A stretch of 64,000 nt of DNA from Synergistaceae bacterium (GCA_018436595.1 JAHDLC010000034.1:19048-83047), one strand, 5' to 3'. Shown: positions 23,268-32,681, numbered from the stretch's first letter. The notes: generated by a model not told the origin, from the letters alone. Numbers and translations: made by a program.

Positions 23268-25589
23268 TTACCGGAGGAGCTGCAGCACGTTCTGGGGAAG
23301 CTGGTTCGCCTGGGCAAGCATGGAGTTGCCGGCCTGCATCAGGATGTTCAGCTTCGTGAAGTTCATCATTTCCTTCGCCATGTCGAGGTCGCGGATGCGG
23401 CTCTCGGCTGCCTGGAGGTTCGTGCCGGCGACGGTCAGGTTGTTGATGGTATGCTCCAGCCTGTTCTGGTAGGCGCCGAGCTTGGCCCTCTGGCCGGACA
23501 CCCGGTCGATGGCGCTGTCGATAACGGTGATGGAGCGGGCTGCGGACTCGCGGTCAGTGACGAGCACGTTGTTGATGCCAAGGGCCTTGGCACCCATGTC
23601 GCCGATGTCGATGCCCATGTCTTCCTTCTCGTTGGCGCCGATCTGGAAAACGGTGGTGTTGTCCGCAAGATGGATGACCGTCTCATAGATACCGGAATCC
23701 CTGGAAAGCCTGAAGCCGAGGGCGCTCTCGGACCACTCCACCTTCGTGTTGGCCATGGCGTCGAATTCAATGTCCACATTCTTGTGGACCACGCCGAAGA
23801 GCATGTTACCGGTGACCTTGACGTTGGAGGCGATGGTAGCCCCATTGTGGGCGTCGTTGATGCTCACCCGGTACTGGCTCTCGCTGGAATTCTGGATCAC
23901 GTTGAGGCTGAGGGCCTTGATAATGTCCTCGTCGCCCGCGAAGTTCAGCTCGCCTGCCTTGCCGGCGATGGCGGAGCGGATGACGAAGGTGCCGTCCACG
24001 GATTCGGGGGTATTGTAGGTCGAATCTTCAACGAAGTCCACGAACCGGTCGGTGTTACTGTCGAGGTACTGAGCCTGGCCGAGGCCGAAAGCTACAGCGT
24101 TGTTGAGCTTGAACTCGATGTCCCGAAGGGTGTCGGTGGAATTCAGGGTAACCACAGCCTGTTTCCCGTTCCCCTGGGTGATGGTGATGTTCTGGGGATC
24201 CTCGATCATGAAACGGCCGTTAGCATCCCAGAACTTGTCAAGGTCACGGAGCTGCACATCGCCCTTGGCCACCTGACCGACGAATGCTGCCTCGAAACCG
24301 GCAAGGACTGCATTAGCGGCTGTAAAGTTGTCGTTCAGCTGCAGTACGATGTCGGACTCGTACAGCGTACCGTTGGCAGTATTGAGGTAGAAGTTCCTGA
24401 AGTGGACATCTTTACCGAGAACTGCTACATCGTCAAGAGTAAAGACTCTATCCTGCAAGGTTTGTCCTGCAGTAGACCCCCAGTTGCCAAACCATTCGGG
24501 GTTTGTAGTGCCGGAGATGGTGACAGTGGCATCGGTTGCCGCAGCAGAGCCGACAAATGCCAAAACAATTTTATTGCCGATGGAGTAACTATCTGCTCCG
24601 TTCGCACCAGCAGCACTAATCGCCAATGTGCTGGCTCCGAGACCAAGGGCGGAGAGGTTTGCCCCGGCAGAACCGACCAAAAGGTTATCGTTCACTTTTG
24701 TAGAAACAGTCCCGTCCTGGTTCAGTATATTGCTGGTGGCACGGAAGGTAACCTGGTTGGTGCCGGTATTAACTGCCACAACCTCGAGATAAACAGACGC
24801 ACCGCCAATTCCTGCTGCGGTGGCAGCAACAAGGTCAAGCCCCGCATCGGTACCAAACCTCTGAAGTGACGTGAGGGTTGTGTCTGTTGCGGCTGCTGCA
24901 CGGGTGATATTGTACGTTCCCGCAGGAAGGCTGTCCACCCTGATGCTTTGAACACCTGCTGCTTCGTTCTTGGTGACGTTCATGATCACGTTATCGTGCT
25001 TGATCTTGAAGATGTCGCTCTTCTGGATCTGGGCTTCGCCGGGGTCGGCAATGATGCTGATCTTGAAGTTGCCCTCGGCGGCGGATTTCTGGCCGAACTG
25101 GTCGATCTGGCGCAGGGCGCCCCGTACAAGGGCCTTGGTCTCAAGCTTGTCTGAGGACCACAGCACGGATGCGCTGCCGTCGAGCAGCTTCTTTTTGTTG
25201 AACTGGGTGGTGGTAGCAATCCTGGTGACTTCTTCCTTCAGCTGATCCACTTCGAGCTGGATGTAGCTCCGGTCCTGGCTGGTGAGCGTGTCGTTGGCGG
25301 CCTGGACGGAAAGCTCGCGCATGCGCTGGAGAATGGAATGGGTCTCGTTCAGGGCGCCTTCAGCGGTCTGGATCATGGAGATGCCGTCCTGGCTGTTCCG
25401 CACTGCCTGGTCGAGGCCCCGGACCTGGGCGCGCATCTTCTCGCTGATGGCGAGGCCGGCGGCGTCGTCGGCGGCACTGTTGATCCGCAGACCGGTGGAC
25501 AGCTTTTCAATAGACTTTTGAAGGGATGCATTCGTTGAAGAAACGGAATTGTACGCAAAAAGCGCAGGTATGTTGTGGTATATTCTCAT
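23268..25589 (-). CDS. fla: Flagellin, large variant with long central domain
   Basis: This is the filament subunit. The N-terminal D0/D1 ([15 protein letters not shown], then [20 protein letters not shown] and [18 protein letters not shown]) and C-terminal D1/D0 ([44 protein letters not shown] end) are canonical. Between about residues 150 and 690 lies a long surface domain (D2/D3) rich in Thr, Ala, Asn and Gly. Total length is 773 aa against roughly 270-500 for common flagellins. Of two in-frame ATGs, the second (25589) is preferred: AGGAGG lies 8 nt upstream, whereas the first is only 2 nt from it. Glycosylation by Maf is expected. Confidence 0.95.
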   Translation of the reverse strand: MRIYHNIPALFAYNSVSSTNASLQKSIEKLSTGLRINSAADDAAGLAISEKMRAQVRGLDQAVRNSQDGISMIQTAEGALNETHSILQRMRELSVQAANDTLTSQDRSYIQLEVDQLKEEVTRIATTTQFNKKKLLDGSASVLWSSDKLETKALVRGALRQIDQFGQKSAAEGNFKISIIADPGEAQIQKSDIFKIKHDNVIMNVTKNEAAGVQSIRVDSLPAGTYNITRAAAATDTTLTSLQRFGTDAGLDLVAATAAGIGGASVYLEVVAVNTGTNQVTFRATSNILNQDGTVSTKVNDNLLVGSAGANLSALGLGASTLAISAAGANGADSYSIGNKIVLAFVGSAAATDATVTISGTTNPEWFGNWGSTAGQTLQDRVFTLDDVAVLGKDVHFRNFYLNTANGTLYESDIVLQLNDNFTAANAVLAGFEAAFVGQVAKGDVQLRDLDKFWDANGRFMIEDPQNITITQGNGKQAVVTLNSTDTLRDIEFKLNNAVAFGLGQAQYLDSNTDRFVDFVEDSTYNTPESVDGTFVIRSAIAGKAGELNFAGDEDIIKALSLNVIQNSSESQYRVSINDAHNGATIASNVKVTGNMLFGVVHKNVDIEFDAMANTKVEWSESALGFRLSRDSGIYETVIHLADNTTVFQIGANEKEDMGIDIGDMGAKALGINNVLVTDRESAARSITVIDSAIDRVSGQRAKLGAYQNRLEHTINNLTVAGTNLQAAESRIRDLDMAKEMMNFTKLNILMQAGNSMLAQANQLPQNVLQLLR

Positions 25590-25596
25590 ATTCATA

Positions 25597-25630
25597 ACCT
25601 CCTTGTTTTGTTCCGGGCTTCCATGCCCAG
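25597..25630 (-). promoter_or_regulatory. Putative two-site CsrA-binding leader of flagellin mRNA
   Basis: In the flagellin leader a hairpin (25630-25613, CTGGGC/GCCCGG stem) presents ATGGAA in its loop, matching the CsrA core ANGGA. A second AAGGA sits in the Shine-Dalgarno (25605-25598). Two such sites, one covering the Shine-Dalgarno, are how CsrA represses hag in Bacillus subtilis. csrA and fliW are the genes just upstream. Binding itself is inferred. Confidence 0.6.
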
Positions 25631-25653
25631 ATGCTGAAACTTAACTGCCTTCT

Positions 25654-25680
25654 TTATCGTGTTGCTGTAAGACCGGTTCG
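25654..25680 (-). promoter_or_regulatory. Possible sigma-28 promoter of flagellin
   Basis: Minus strand: CGAA (25680-25677), 15 bp, then CACGATAA (25661-25654), against the consensus TAAA-N15-GCCGATAA. The -10 matches well, the -35 only partly. It lies between the maf stop and the flagellin leader. Confidence 0.4.
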
Positions 25681-25715
25681 AGTCTGCGGGAAAAACATCA
25701 CCTCCTGGTATCGGT

Positions 25716-28388
25716 TTATTGATCTTCCGTTTGGTTATCGGACGGGTCCATAGAAAACTTTATACCCTTTTTCCCCATGTAGTTAAGAAATTCTACGGGG
25801 AATTCTATTTTTTTCTCAACAAGAAGGGGCAGCTTGGAAATGATTCTGTCGAGAATTTCCACAGAGCAATCCGCAATCTTTTTGTCGGCAGCCTCGGTAC
25901 AATTGACAGCAGTCTTCATAAGCCACTGCAAGTACAAAAGTTCCGATGCCGAAAAAAGTTCCAGATTGTCCCATACAAGCCCTTCGACAATCATGAGAGC
26001 TTTGTACAGATCTCCTTCAAGAAGAGCGTCTTCAGCCTCATTTCGCTGCAGCAAAATAGAGAACTCTTTTTTTGGGGTATTCTGCATTTTTTGAAACTCA
26101 AGAACAAGGTTTTTCTGCCTGCCCATGGCTGCTTTCTGAAGTGCAGGAATCTCCGGGTCATCGGGAAGGTATTCTTTCGCGTTTGCAAAGAGACTGGCCG
26201 CTTCTTCAATTTGGGGGAAGACACAGAGGTCATCCGCTGCAGCCATTTTTCCCCAATCCTTGAAAAAGGCGCCGATTGTTGCAGTCGGCAACTCCGCCCC
26301 TTCCATGCTGTAGTAGGCCTTTTTCATGAACCTGCGTGCCTCGTCCGCTCTTCCTTGAGAAAACAGGATAAGGGCCGCCTTCCAGAGTCCGTCCGGCGAC
26401 CAGTCCTCACGAAGAGGATCTTTGCAGGAAAGGATATCAGAAAGTTCAACAGGGAAAGCCTTCCCTTCGGTGAAAGATCCGTACAGTCGCAAGAAATCCT
26501 CTTCTCCGTTACCTTCGATACACTTGAGCTCTGAAAAATCACCTTCTGTCATTGCTTTCGCAAGATCCCGTGCATAGGTCAGCCACTGACGAAGAAAACG
26601 AACCGCAAAAGCATGGGAATCACCGATCTCCTCATGCATCTGCTTCCAGCGCTCCACCTGCTCCACCGTCTCGAGGAAACGGTTCTCCGCCAGGACAGTC
26701 CCCGAAAGGTGAGTGTAACTCTGCCCGATGAAAGAAACGACCGGGTTCATTGCGTGGATTTGGTCGAGAATGCTGGCGGTTTTAAACGCTAGGGCCTGCC
26801 TTTTATTCGGAAGAAGAGCTGGAGCAGTGCATTTTTTGATCGCTCCGCGAAACGCCTGGAGCCTTTCTTCAATCTTGTCTAACTGGGAAAAGGCGACGCT
26901 GAAACGTGCTGGAAGATCATCCCGAATCTTTTTTTTCGTCTCTACCCCCTCACAGCGAAAAACGGAAAAATCCTGTTTGAGGATGTTTTTTTCAATGTAT
27001 TCCGCAAACGGAATTATCTTTGTTCCCTCTATGAGAGCTCCCCCTTCGGTACAATCAAATACGGGAGTTCTGGTTTGATTAATGATCATCCGTTCAAAGA
27101 TCTGGATGAACGTAAGCCAGATAGTGCTCGTCTCAACCATTCCTCCAAGAGATCCGGGAACGGACATTCCGCTTCTTCGAAGCATCTGTTCTGTGGCAAG
27201 CTCTGAATCGGGAACAGTGTTTGAAGCATGGGAAATACCATCTTGTCCGTAGGCAAGATCCTGACCTATCAGAGCAACGGAAGGAGCATTGCATGCTAAT
27301 GCGAGACTCAGCGCCATATGAGCAACCGACAGCCCTGAATATAGAACCTGCTCTCCAAGCACGGAACCAGTAAACCAGTTGTCGACAGGAGTATCCATCT
27401 TGCCCACTACAATGCTGTATCCCGGCCACCGCCCGGCGATCAGTGGATAGCTTACCGACTGAGAGAGGAGAAGTATCTGTTCGCACTTTTCGCGGTGCTT
27501 CTCCAAAACTCTGGGGACCCATGCGGAATAAATGATATAAGGTCGTTCAATTGTGGTCACAACATGTGGAACGATCCCCTTTTCAAGAAGATGAAAGAGG
27601 ACTGTGTCACAAGCCACGATGACGGACTTGTCCTGGATATCCTTCAGCAGATGAACATTTTTTTCGAGGGAGGGGCCGGCGGCAACACAGACAAAGGGCT
27701 TGCCGCCGTAATTTTCCATCAGGTCGGCAATTCTGGGTGACCTAAGAATTCGGGGTGTGTTCAGAACCGAATGGCGGAAGCCGAGGAGAGTGTCCTCGGG
27801 GGAGTTTCCCAGCATGGTGAGCCGGTAGATGATCTCTTTTTTCAGAGTATCTCTCAGCTCCGATAAAGCTTCGTGGTTCTCTTCACCGTCATGAGAGAAC
27901 ACCACAGCTTTGCTCACCGGATAGATACCGATCGGCACAACATTCCAGGAAAACACCTCGTCTATGAGGGATCTGTCCTTATCGACGACAAAACTGACTC
28001 GGGCTCCCTGGGGCAATGCCTGGAACACCGACGTCTGTGAGAGGGTGAGGAGCAGCAGGTCCAGAGACGGCTCTATGACCACCACTGAGAGGGCTTCCCG
28101 GGGAAGGGAGCGGAGGACGTGAAAGAGATAGGGCGCGCACCCGGTGCCGAAGACCAGGTACACCGCCGAAGGAGCGGCTTTGCTCCGTTTTTCGAGGAGG
28201 CTTTTCTTTTCGAAAAAGGGTTTTTCCGTAAGCCCCTCCACCCACCGGCCGGCGGGAGTCTCCCGGAAGACCGGTTCCCTGAGGGCAGGAAGTTCATCCA
28301 TGTACTGCCGGAGGCGGGCTGCCAGCTTCGGCTGGGATTTCTCCAGGGTCCGGAGATTCTGTTCCAGGAGTGCGGGGATGTCTTTCAT
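25716..28388 (-). CDS. maf: Maf-family flagellin glycosyltransferase (motility associated factor, DUF115)
   Basis: The 890-residue protein carries the Maf central domain: KPFVCVAAGPSLEKNVHLLK, IVACDTVLFHLLEKGIVPHV and the IERP segment, followed by SVALIGQDLAYG. These are the Rossmann-like, sialyltransferase-resembling features of the family that attaches nonulosonic acids to flagellin Ser/Thr. The C-terminal half is a helical region of unclear function. Its ATG overlaps the csrA stop, and flagellin follows 126 bp downstream. Together with the legionaminic acid genes this makes flagellin the likely acceptor and CMP-legionaminic acid the likely donor. Confidence 0.9.
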   Translation of the reverse strand: MKDIPALLEQNLRTLEKSQPKLAARLRQYMDELPALREPVFRETPAGRWVEGLTEKPFFEKKSLLEKRSKAAPSAVYLVFGTGCAPYLFHVLRSLPREALSVVVIEPSLDLLLLTLSQTSVFQALPQGARVSFVVDKDRSLIDEVFSWNVVPIGIYPVSKAVVFSHDGEENHEALSELRDTLKKEIIYRLTMLGNSPEDTLLGFRHSVLNTPRILRSPRIADLMENYGGKPFVCVAAGPSLEKNVHLLKDIQDKSVIVACDTVLFHLLEKGIVPHVVTTIERPYIIYSAWVPRVLEKHREKCEQILLLSQSVSYPLIAGRWPGYSIVVGKMDTPVDNWFTGSVLGEQVLYSGLSVAHMALSLALACNAPSVALIGQDLAYGQDGISHASNTVPDSELATEQMLRRSGMSVPGSLGGMVETSTIWLTFIQIFERMIINQTRTPVFDCTEGGALIEGTKIIPFAEYIEKNILKQDFSVFRCEGVETKKKIRDDLPARFSVAFSQLDKIEERLQAFRGAIKKCTAPALLPNKRQALAFKTASILDQIHAMNPVVSFIGQSYTHLSGTVLAENRFLETVEQVERWKQMHEEIGDSHAFAVRFLRQWLTYARDLAKAMTEGDFSELKCIEGNGEEDFLRLYGSFTEGKAFPVELSDILSCKDPLREDWSPDGLWKAALILFSQGRADEARRFMKKAYYSMEGAELPTATIGAFFKDWGKMAAADDLCVFPQIEEAASLFANAKEYLPDDPEIPALQKAAMGRQKNLVLEFQKMQNTPKKEFSILLQRNEAEDALLEGDLYKALMIVEGLVWDNLELFSASELLYLQWLMKTAVNCTEAADKKIADCSVEILDRIISKLPLLVEKKIEFPVEFLNYMGKKGIKFSMDPSDNQTEDQ

Positions 28389-28642
28389 TTCGGGTCTCCT
28401 CCGTTTGAATCGTCCTCCCTGCGGAGGAGGGTTTTGAGCACGTCCATGGCTTGGGGGGCCGCCTTGACGGATTCTATGTTCGTTTTGGCGACCTCGGCAA
28501 GGAGTTCCATGCGGAAGACGGGCACGTTCCGGGGGGCGTTGATGCCGATGCGCACCGTGTCTCCCCGGACTTCGATGACGGATATCTCGATGTCGTCCCC
28601 TATGCGGATGGCCTCGCCGGGCTTGCGGCTGAGCACGAGCAT
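28385..28642 (-). CDS. csrA: Carbon storage regulator CsrA
   Basis: The 85-residue RNA-binding dimer subunit reads MLVLSRKPGEAIRIGDDIEI, VRIGINAPRNVPVFRMEL, as in CsrA. The conserved L4/R6 and the VxR region for GGA binding are present. It has a C-terminal extension typical of FliW-linked CsrA proteins, which FliW uses for allosteric binding. It is 4 bp downstream of fliW and overlaps maf. Predicted role: repress flagellin translation until FliW is freed. Confidence 0.96.
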   Translation of the reverse strand: MLVLSRKPGEAIRIGDDIEISVIEVRGDTVRIGINAPRNVPVFRMELLAEVAKTNIESVKAAPQAMDVLKTLLRREDDSNGGDPK

Positions 28643-28646
28643 GATG

Positions 28647-29144
28647 CTACGCTCCCGGGGCGGCGTCGGCGGTGGTTTCGGAGGCCGCTTTCAGGCGCAT
28701 GGATTCCCTCATGGTGTCGCTGAGGACGGGAGTGCGGACGTCGTACTCTTCGTTCTGGGCGATGACCTGGCAGGCGATGCGCTTTTTGTGGTTGATCACC
28801 ACTGGCGCCCGGAGGTTGGCCGTCATATCCCATGGCGCCGCCGGAGGGATGGAGAGGACGATCAGGAGGGCCAGGTCGGCCACGTCCGTGGTTTCAAGCA
28901 TGGCGATCTCCCCTTCGGGAAGGCGGGCATTGTAGTTGGACTTCACCGTCTGGGGCACGACCACGGGCAGGGCCACATCGCCGTCGGAGAGGCTCTGCAG
29001 CCACTTGATGGGGCTGTCGTCTTCCCCGGCAAGGGCCCATTTTTTGTGGGTTTCGAAGCCGGGTATCCCCTTGGGGAAATGGATCAGGTCTTCGTCGTTG
29101 ACGGTGAACCGGCCGAAGCGGGTGGTTTCTATTTTTTCGGGCAC
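28647..29144 (-). CDS. fliW: Flagellar assembly factor FliW (CsrA antagonist)
   Basis: The 165-residue protein has the FliW signature: TTRFGRFTVNDEDLIHFPKGIPGFE, then FKWL-type PIKWLQSLSDGDVALPVV and VVINHKKRIACQVIAQNEEYDVRTP. FliW binds flagellin or CsrA in a partner switch. GGAGG lies 8 nt before a GTG at 29144; a GTG three codons earlier touches the Shine-Dalgarno and is unlikely. Adjacent csrA confirms the module. Confidence 0.94.
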   Translation of the reverse strand: MPEKIETTRFGRFTVNDEDLIHFPKGIPGFETHKKWALAGEDDSPIKWLQSLSDGDVALPVVVPQTVKSNYNARLPEGEIAMLETTDVADLALLIVLSIPPAAPWDMTANLRAPVVINHKKRIACQVIAQNEEYDVRTPVLSDTMRESMRLKAASETTADAAPGA

Positions 29145-29214
29145 GAAAGGCACCTCCGGAATACGGAATCTGTTGATTTTTTCTTTTCTGGTGCAGGGGA
29201 GTTCAAAAACAAAA

Positions 29215-29640
29215 GCGAGATCCTCACGTCGCTGCGCTCCTCAGGATGACAAGCAGAAGCAGAAGCGAGATCCCTCCCCTGCGGGGATGCTACGCGATCG
29301 CTGCGCTCGGGATGACAACCTAAGGGCGAGATCCTTCCCCTCCGGGGACGCGATCGGCCATGAAACCGGCCTCAGGATGACAAGCAAAAAACAAAAGCGA
29401 GATCCTTCCCCTCCGGGCATGCTACGCGATCGCTGCGCTCGGGATGACAACCTAAGGGCAAGATCCTTCGGCCATGAAACCGGCCTCAGGATGACATGCA
29501 AAAAACAAAAACGAGATCCCTCCCCTGCGGGGATGCTGCGCGATCGCTGCGCTCGGGATGACGGCAAAAACAAAATCGAGATCCTTCGGGCAAAAAACGC
29601 CCTCAGGATGACAAATCCGGAGGCGTCCTCAGGATAACTA
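29215..29640. repeat. Dispersed hairpin repeats, cluster 2 (six tandemly arranged units)
   Basis: The 500-bp space between fliW and flgL is filled by about six units of 55-75 bp. Each begins GAGATCC (or AAGATCC) and ends GGATGACA, separated by A-rich spacers (CAAAAACAAAA). Interiors vary: some carry GCGATCGCTGCGCTCGG, others GGCCATGAAACCGGCC, others GGGCAAAAAACGCCC, each a hairpin. No gene is credible here. The last unit, 29578-29613, is identical to 9912-9947. Confidence 0.85.
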
Positions 29641-29648
29641 CGACTATT

Positions 29649-32600
29649 CTACCTCAAAAAGTCCACCAGGGTGGGCTGGACGATCTTGGCGATGACGGCC
29701 AGGCTGGACTGGTAGATGGCCTGGGCCATGGCGAACTTGGTGCTGGTTTCCGCCATGTCGATGTCCGAGACCTTGCTGTAGAGCTCGGTGATGTAGATGT
29801 TGTTCTGCTTGAAGCGGCTCTGGTTGTTTTCGTACCGCTTGAGCAGCGCCCCCTGGGATGTCCGGCACTTGAGCAGGGTGTCGATGAACTTGTCGATCTG
29901 GCCGAGCATGATGTTGCTCAGGCCTTCCCTGTCCTCGGCCTTGACGGAGTTGACCAGGTTGTCCAGGACGCCGAAGAAGTCGGTTTTCCTGGTGTCGGAG
30001 GCTGTCCGGACCACCACGTTCTGGTTGTACCGTGCCGAGGGGGACCCCGCGCGGGAGGGCATGGCGGTGACGGTGCCGGTGAGGGCGGCCTGGGCGCTGC
30101 CGCTGACTTCGACGGAGTATCCCCGGGGCGATGTGAGCACCAGGTACCGGGCACCCCCGTCGTCCACGAGGTCAGCCTTGACGTCCTGCCCCTGGAACCG
30201 GGCGTTTATGGCGGCGGTCACGTCCTCGATGTCGATGGCACCGGAGTCGTTGCTGTCGAAGATGACGTTCAGGTCAATCGTGTGGGAGTACCCGTCCACC
30301 GAGATGGTGAGCAGGTCGCCCGCGGCGGGAGCCCATGCGGAGACGTCCGCGTCACCCCGGAGGGCGTTGTCCATCTGCAGGACCGCCGAGGCCGCGTCCC
30401 CTTCCACGTCGTACAGAGAGATCGGGGAGCCGTCACGGGCGGCAATGCTGATCATGGCGTTCGATCCCGTTGCGGGAAGCTCGGGGTCGAAGTAATTCAC
30501 GTCAAGCCAGCTTCCGGCGGCGCTGCGGATCTTGTCGGCGATGATTTTCGGCGTATCCCCTGCCGAGACGGCCACGTCCACGGTCCGGCCGAGGGATTCG
30601 ATGCGGATGGTGCCCGCGCCCGAGGTGCTGTTGTCGGGGATGGGCATGCTCGTAATCCCCGAGGAAATGCCCATCTGCATGGCGATGCCCGCGGTGTAGG
30701 ACGGCGAGAAGGACGGGTCGGAGATGGGGAGGTCCACTATCCTGAGGGATTCCCCGTTTTTGGCGTAGAGGGAGACCCGGCCTGAGGCGGCATCGAGGAC
30801 GGTGTACCCCAGGAGGGCTTCGCCGGCGGCGCCGTTGACCTGTTTCACGATCTGCTCCATGACCTTTGCCTGGTCCACCCTGGGCGGCGTGGATGACATG
30901 ACCTCGTCGGGATAGAGCTTCACGGTGAAGTCTTCGCCGCCCACGGTGACCCGGACGAGGGCCGCCATGTTGGGGTCCACGCAGGGGATGGAGGGGAAGA
31001 CGGTGTCGACACCGGAGTCGTTCCTGCTCTGGACTGCCGTGGAAAAGCCCAGGTCCAGGGCGTAGCCCGCCGTGTTCTTGTCAAAGACCACCAGGGGTTC
31101 GTTGGCCGAGGGGCGGAGGATGAGGCGCTTCGTCAGTTCTTCCTGGCTGCCGGATGTGCCGAGGCCGGTTTCTGAATGGTCTTCCTGCACCACCACTTCG
31201 AGCCAGTCGCCCGCCACCTGGCGGATGCGCTCCGCAAGTTCGTCGATGGTGAGGTTGACGCCGCCGTTGATCTTGAGTTCGGCCCTGTTGTCGCCGCTTT
31301 CGAACCGGAGGTGGAGGTCGTTCCCTATGGCGATGAGTTCCCCGTCGCCGAACTGGCGGCTCTTGAGGGAGGTTTCCATGCCGAGGAGGGAGGCGAAGTC
31401 GATGTGGCTGTGGTCCACGGGGCGCTCCACGGGAAGGGAGGTCACGGTGACCGTGTCCTCCGTGGAGGCGGAGAAGAGTTCCCTGGCAGCCCCGGTGAGC
31501 TCCATGCTGAACTGGGTTCCCGGTTCGTCGGCCGTGACAACGAGCCTGTCACCGTCGGCTGAGACCCGGGCGGCGACGCCGAGAACGGTAGTGAGCTTGC
31601 CCGCTATGGTGTCCAGGGTGTCCGTCCCGTCGATGGTGAAGGTGATGTCCTCGCCCTGCTGGAAGAAGACCCTGATGGTGCCGTCGGCGGGAGTCCACGC
31701 CGAGGCGTCGAGGCCGAGGATGGTCTGGGCCTGCTGCACCCGGTCAGTGTCGGGCCACCCCGTCACCTGGATGGGTTCTCCCGTGTGGCTGGTGAAGACA
31801 AGCCGCTGGGTTCCGACGTCCATGTCCTTTTCCACCGATACGGAGAGCAGGCGGCTCGCGTCGCCCATGTTCAGGCTTTCGTTGATCAGCTCGGCAATCC
31901 TGTCCAGGGTGAGGCCCTGGAGTTCGCCGGAGTCACGGAACCGGTTGTAGTCGGTGAGGTCGTCGACGCCGTTGATGTTTTCGTCGGTCCAGTCTTCGGA
32001 GAGACGGACCTTGACGCTCCGGCTGCCCACGGCGATCTGGAGGATTTCGTCCCTGCCGGTCCAGGCGAAGTCGAGAGGAACCTCCACGCTGGTGAGGGTG
32101 TTGGATGTGTATTCCACGGGGAAGACTTCCCGTCCGTGGAAGGACACGTCGCCGATGACGCCCTTTTCCACTTCGTAGCTCACCTTGCCGATATTGCCCA
32201 TGTAGGCGACATTGCCCGAGGCATCCCGCTCGAAGGGGCGGACGCCGGTGGACAGTCCGGAGAGGAGATACCTGCCTTCGACGGAGTAGTTTGCCGTATT
32301 GCGGAGCTCTTCCTGGAGTTCGCTGATCTCCGCCGCGATGGCTTCCGTCTCCCCTTCCCCGAGGGCACCGTTGCCGGCGTAGATGGTGAGCTCCCGGATG
32401 CGGTGGGAGATATCCATCATCTGGTTGAAGGCCGTGTCCGTGTTGGAGAGCCACGATACAGCATCGTCCTGGTTTCGGATGTACTGTTCGTTTTCCAGTA
32501 TGGCGGTCTCGAGGGAAAGCTCCCGGACCACGTCTATGGGGTTGTCCGACGGCCGCGAATGCTTCTTGCCCGTGGCGAGCTGGTGCTGGTATTCGAGCAG

Positions 32601-32669
32601 CCGGGACAGGTTGTTGTGCATGTCCGACAGCATGAGGTTCTGGATCATGGGGTTGCTGACGCGCTGCAT
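29649..32669 (-). CDS. flgL: Flagellar hook-associated protein 3 FlgL, greatly enlarged
   Basis: This is the hook-filament junction protein. The N-terminus (MQRVSNPMIQNLMLSDMHNN, LATGKKHSRPSDNPIDVVR) and C-terminus (VSDIDMAETSTKFAMAQAIYQ, LVDFLR end) are canonical FlgL/flagellin-like coiled regions. At 1006 aa it is two to three times the usual 300-400. The middle holds at least four modules of the flagellin-IN style (short strand, VSADGDRLVV, then VTADEPGT-like turns). There are two EF-hand-like loops, DENINGVDDLTD (residues 229-240) and DSNDSGAIDIED (805-816). It lies 12 bp after flgK in the flgM operon. Confidence 0.93.
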   Translation of the reverse strand: MQRVSNPMIQNLMLSDMHNNLSRLLEYQHQLATGKKHSRPSDNPIDVVRELSLETAILENEQYIRNQDDAVSWLSNTDTAFNQMMDISHRIRELTIYAGNGALGEGETEAIAAEISELQEELRNTANYSVEGRYLLSGLSTGVRPFERDASGNVAYMGNIGKVSYEVEKGVIGDVSFHGREVFPVEYTSNTLTSVEVPLDFAWTGRDEILQIAVGSRSVKVRLSEDWTDENINGVDDLTDYNRFRDSGELQGLTLDRIAELINESLNMGDASRLLSVSVEKDMDVGTQRLVFTSHTGEPIQVTGWPDTDRVQQAQTILGLDASAWTPADGTIRVFFQQGEDITFTIDGTDTLDTIAGKLTTVLGVAARVSADGDRLVVTADEPGTQFSMELTGAARELFSASTEDTVTVTSLPVERPVDHSHIDFASLLGMETSLKSRQFGDGELIAIGNDLHLRFESGDNRAELKINGGVNLTIDELAERIRQVAGDWLEVVVQEDHSETGLGTSGSQEELTKRLILRPSANEPLVVFDKNTAGYALDLGFSTAVQSRNDSGVDTVFPSIPCVDPNMAALVRVTVGGEDFTVKLYPDEVMSSTPPRVDQAKVMEQIVKQVNGAAGEALLGYTVLDAASGRVSLYAKNGESLRIVDLPISDPSFSPSYTAGIAMQMGISSGITSMPIPDNSTSGAGTIRIESLGRTVDVAVSAGDTPKIIADKIRSAAGSWLDVNYFDPELPATGSNAMISIAARDGSPISLYDVEGDAASAVLQMDNALRGDADVSAWAPAAGDLLTISVDGYSHTIDLNVIFDSNDSGAIDIEDVTAAINARFQGQDVKADLVDDGGARYLVLTSPRGYSVEVSGSAQAALTGTVTAMPSRAGSPSARYNQNVVVRTASDTRKTDFFGVLDNLVNSVKAEDREGLSNIMLGQIDKFIDTLLKCRTSQGALLKRYENNQSRFKQNNIYITELYSKVSDIDMAETSTKFAMAQAIYQSSLAVIAKIVQPTLVDFLR

Positions 32670-32681
32670 GGTTCTCCCTCC

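Noticed and set aside
25654..25698. 14-codon leader peptide before flagellin (MFFPQTRTGLTATR)
   Set aside because: The Shine-Dalgarno AGGAGG is only 2 nt from the ATG and the stop lies inside the putative sigma-28 -10 element, so transcripts from that promoter would not include it.
29215..29640. CRISPR-like array of regularly spaced repeats
   Set aside because: Units differ in length and interior, the constant parts are only the short ends, spacers are A-rich and nearly the same, and no cas gene is present.
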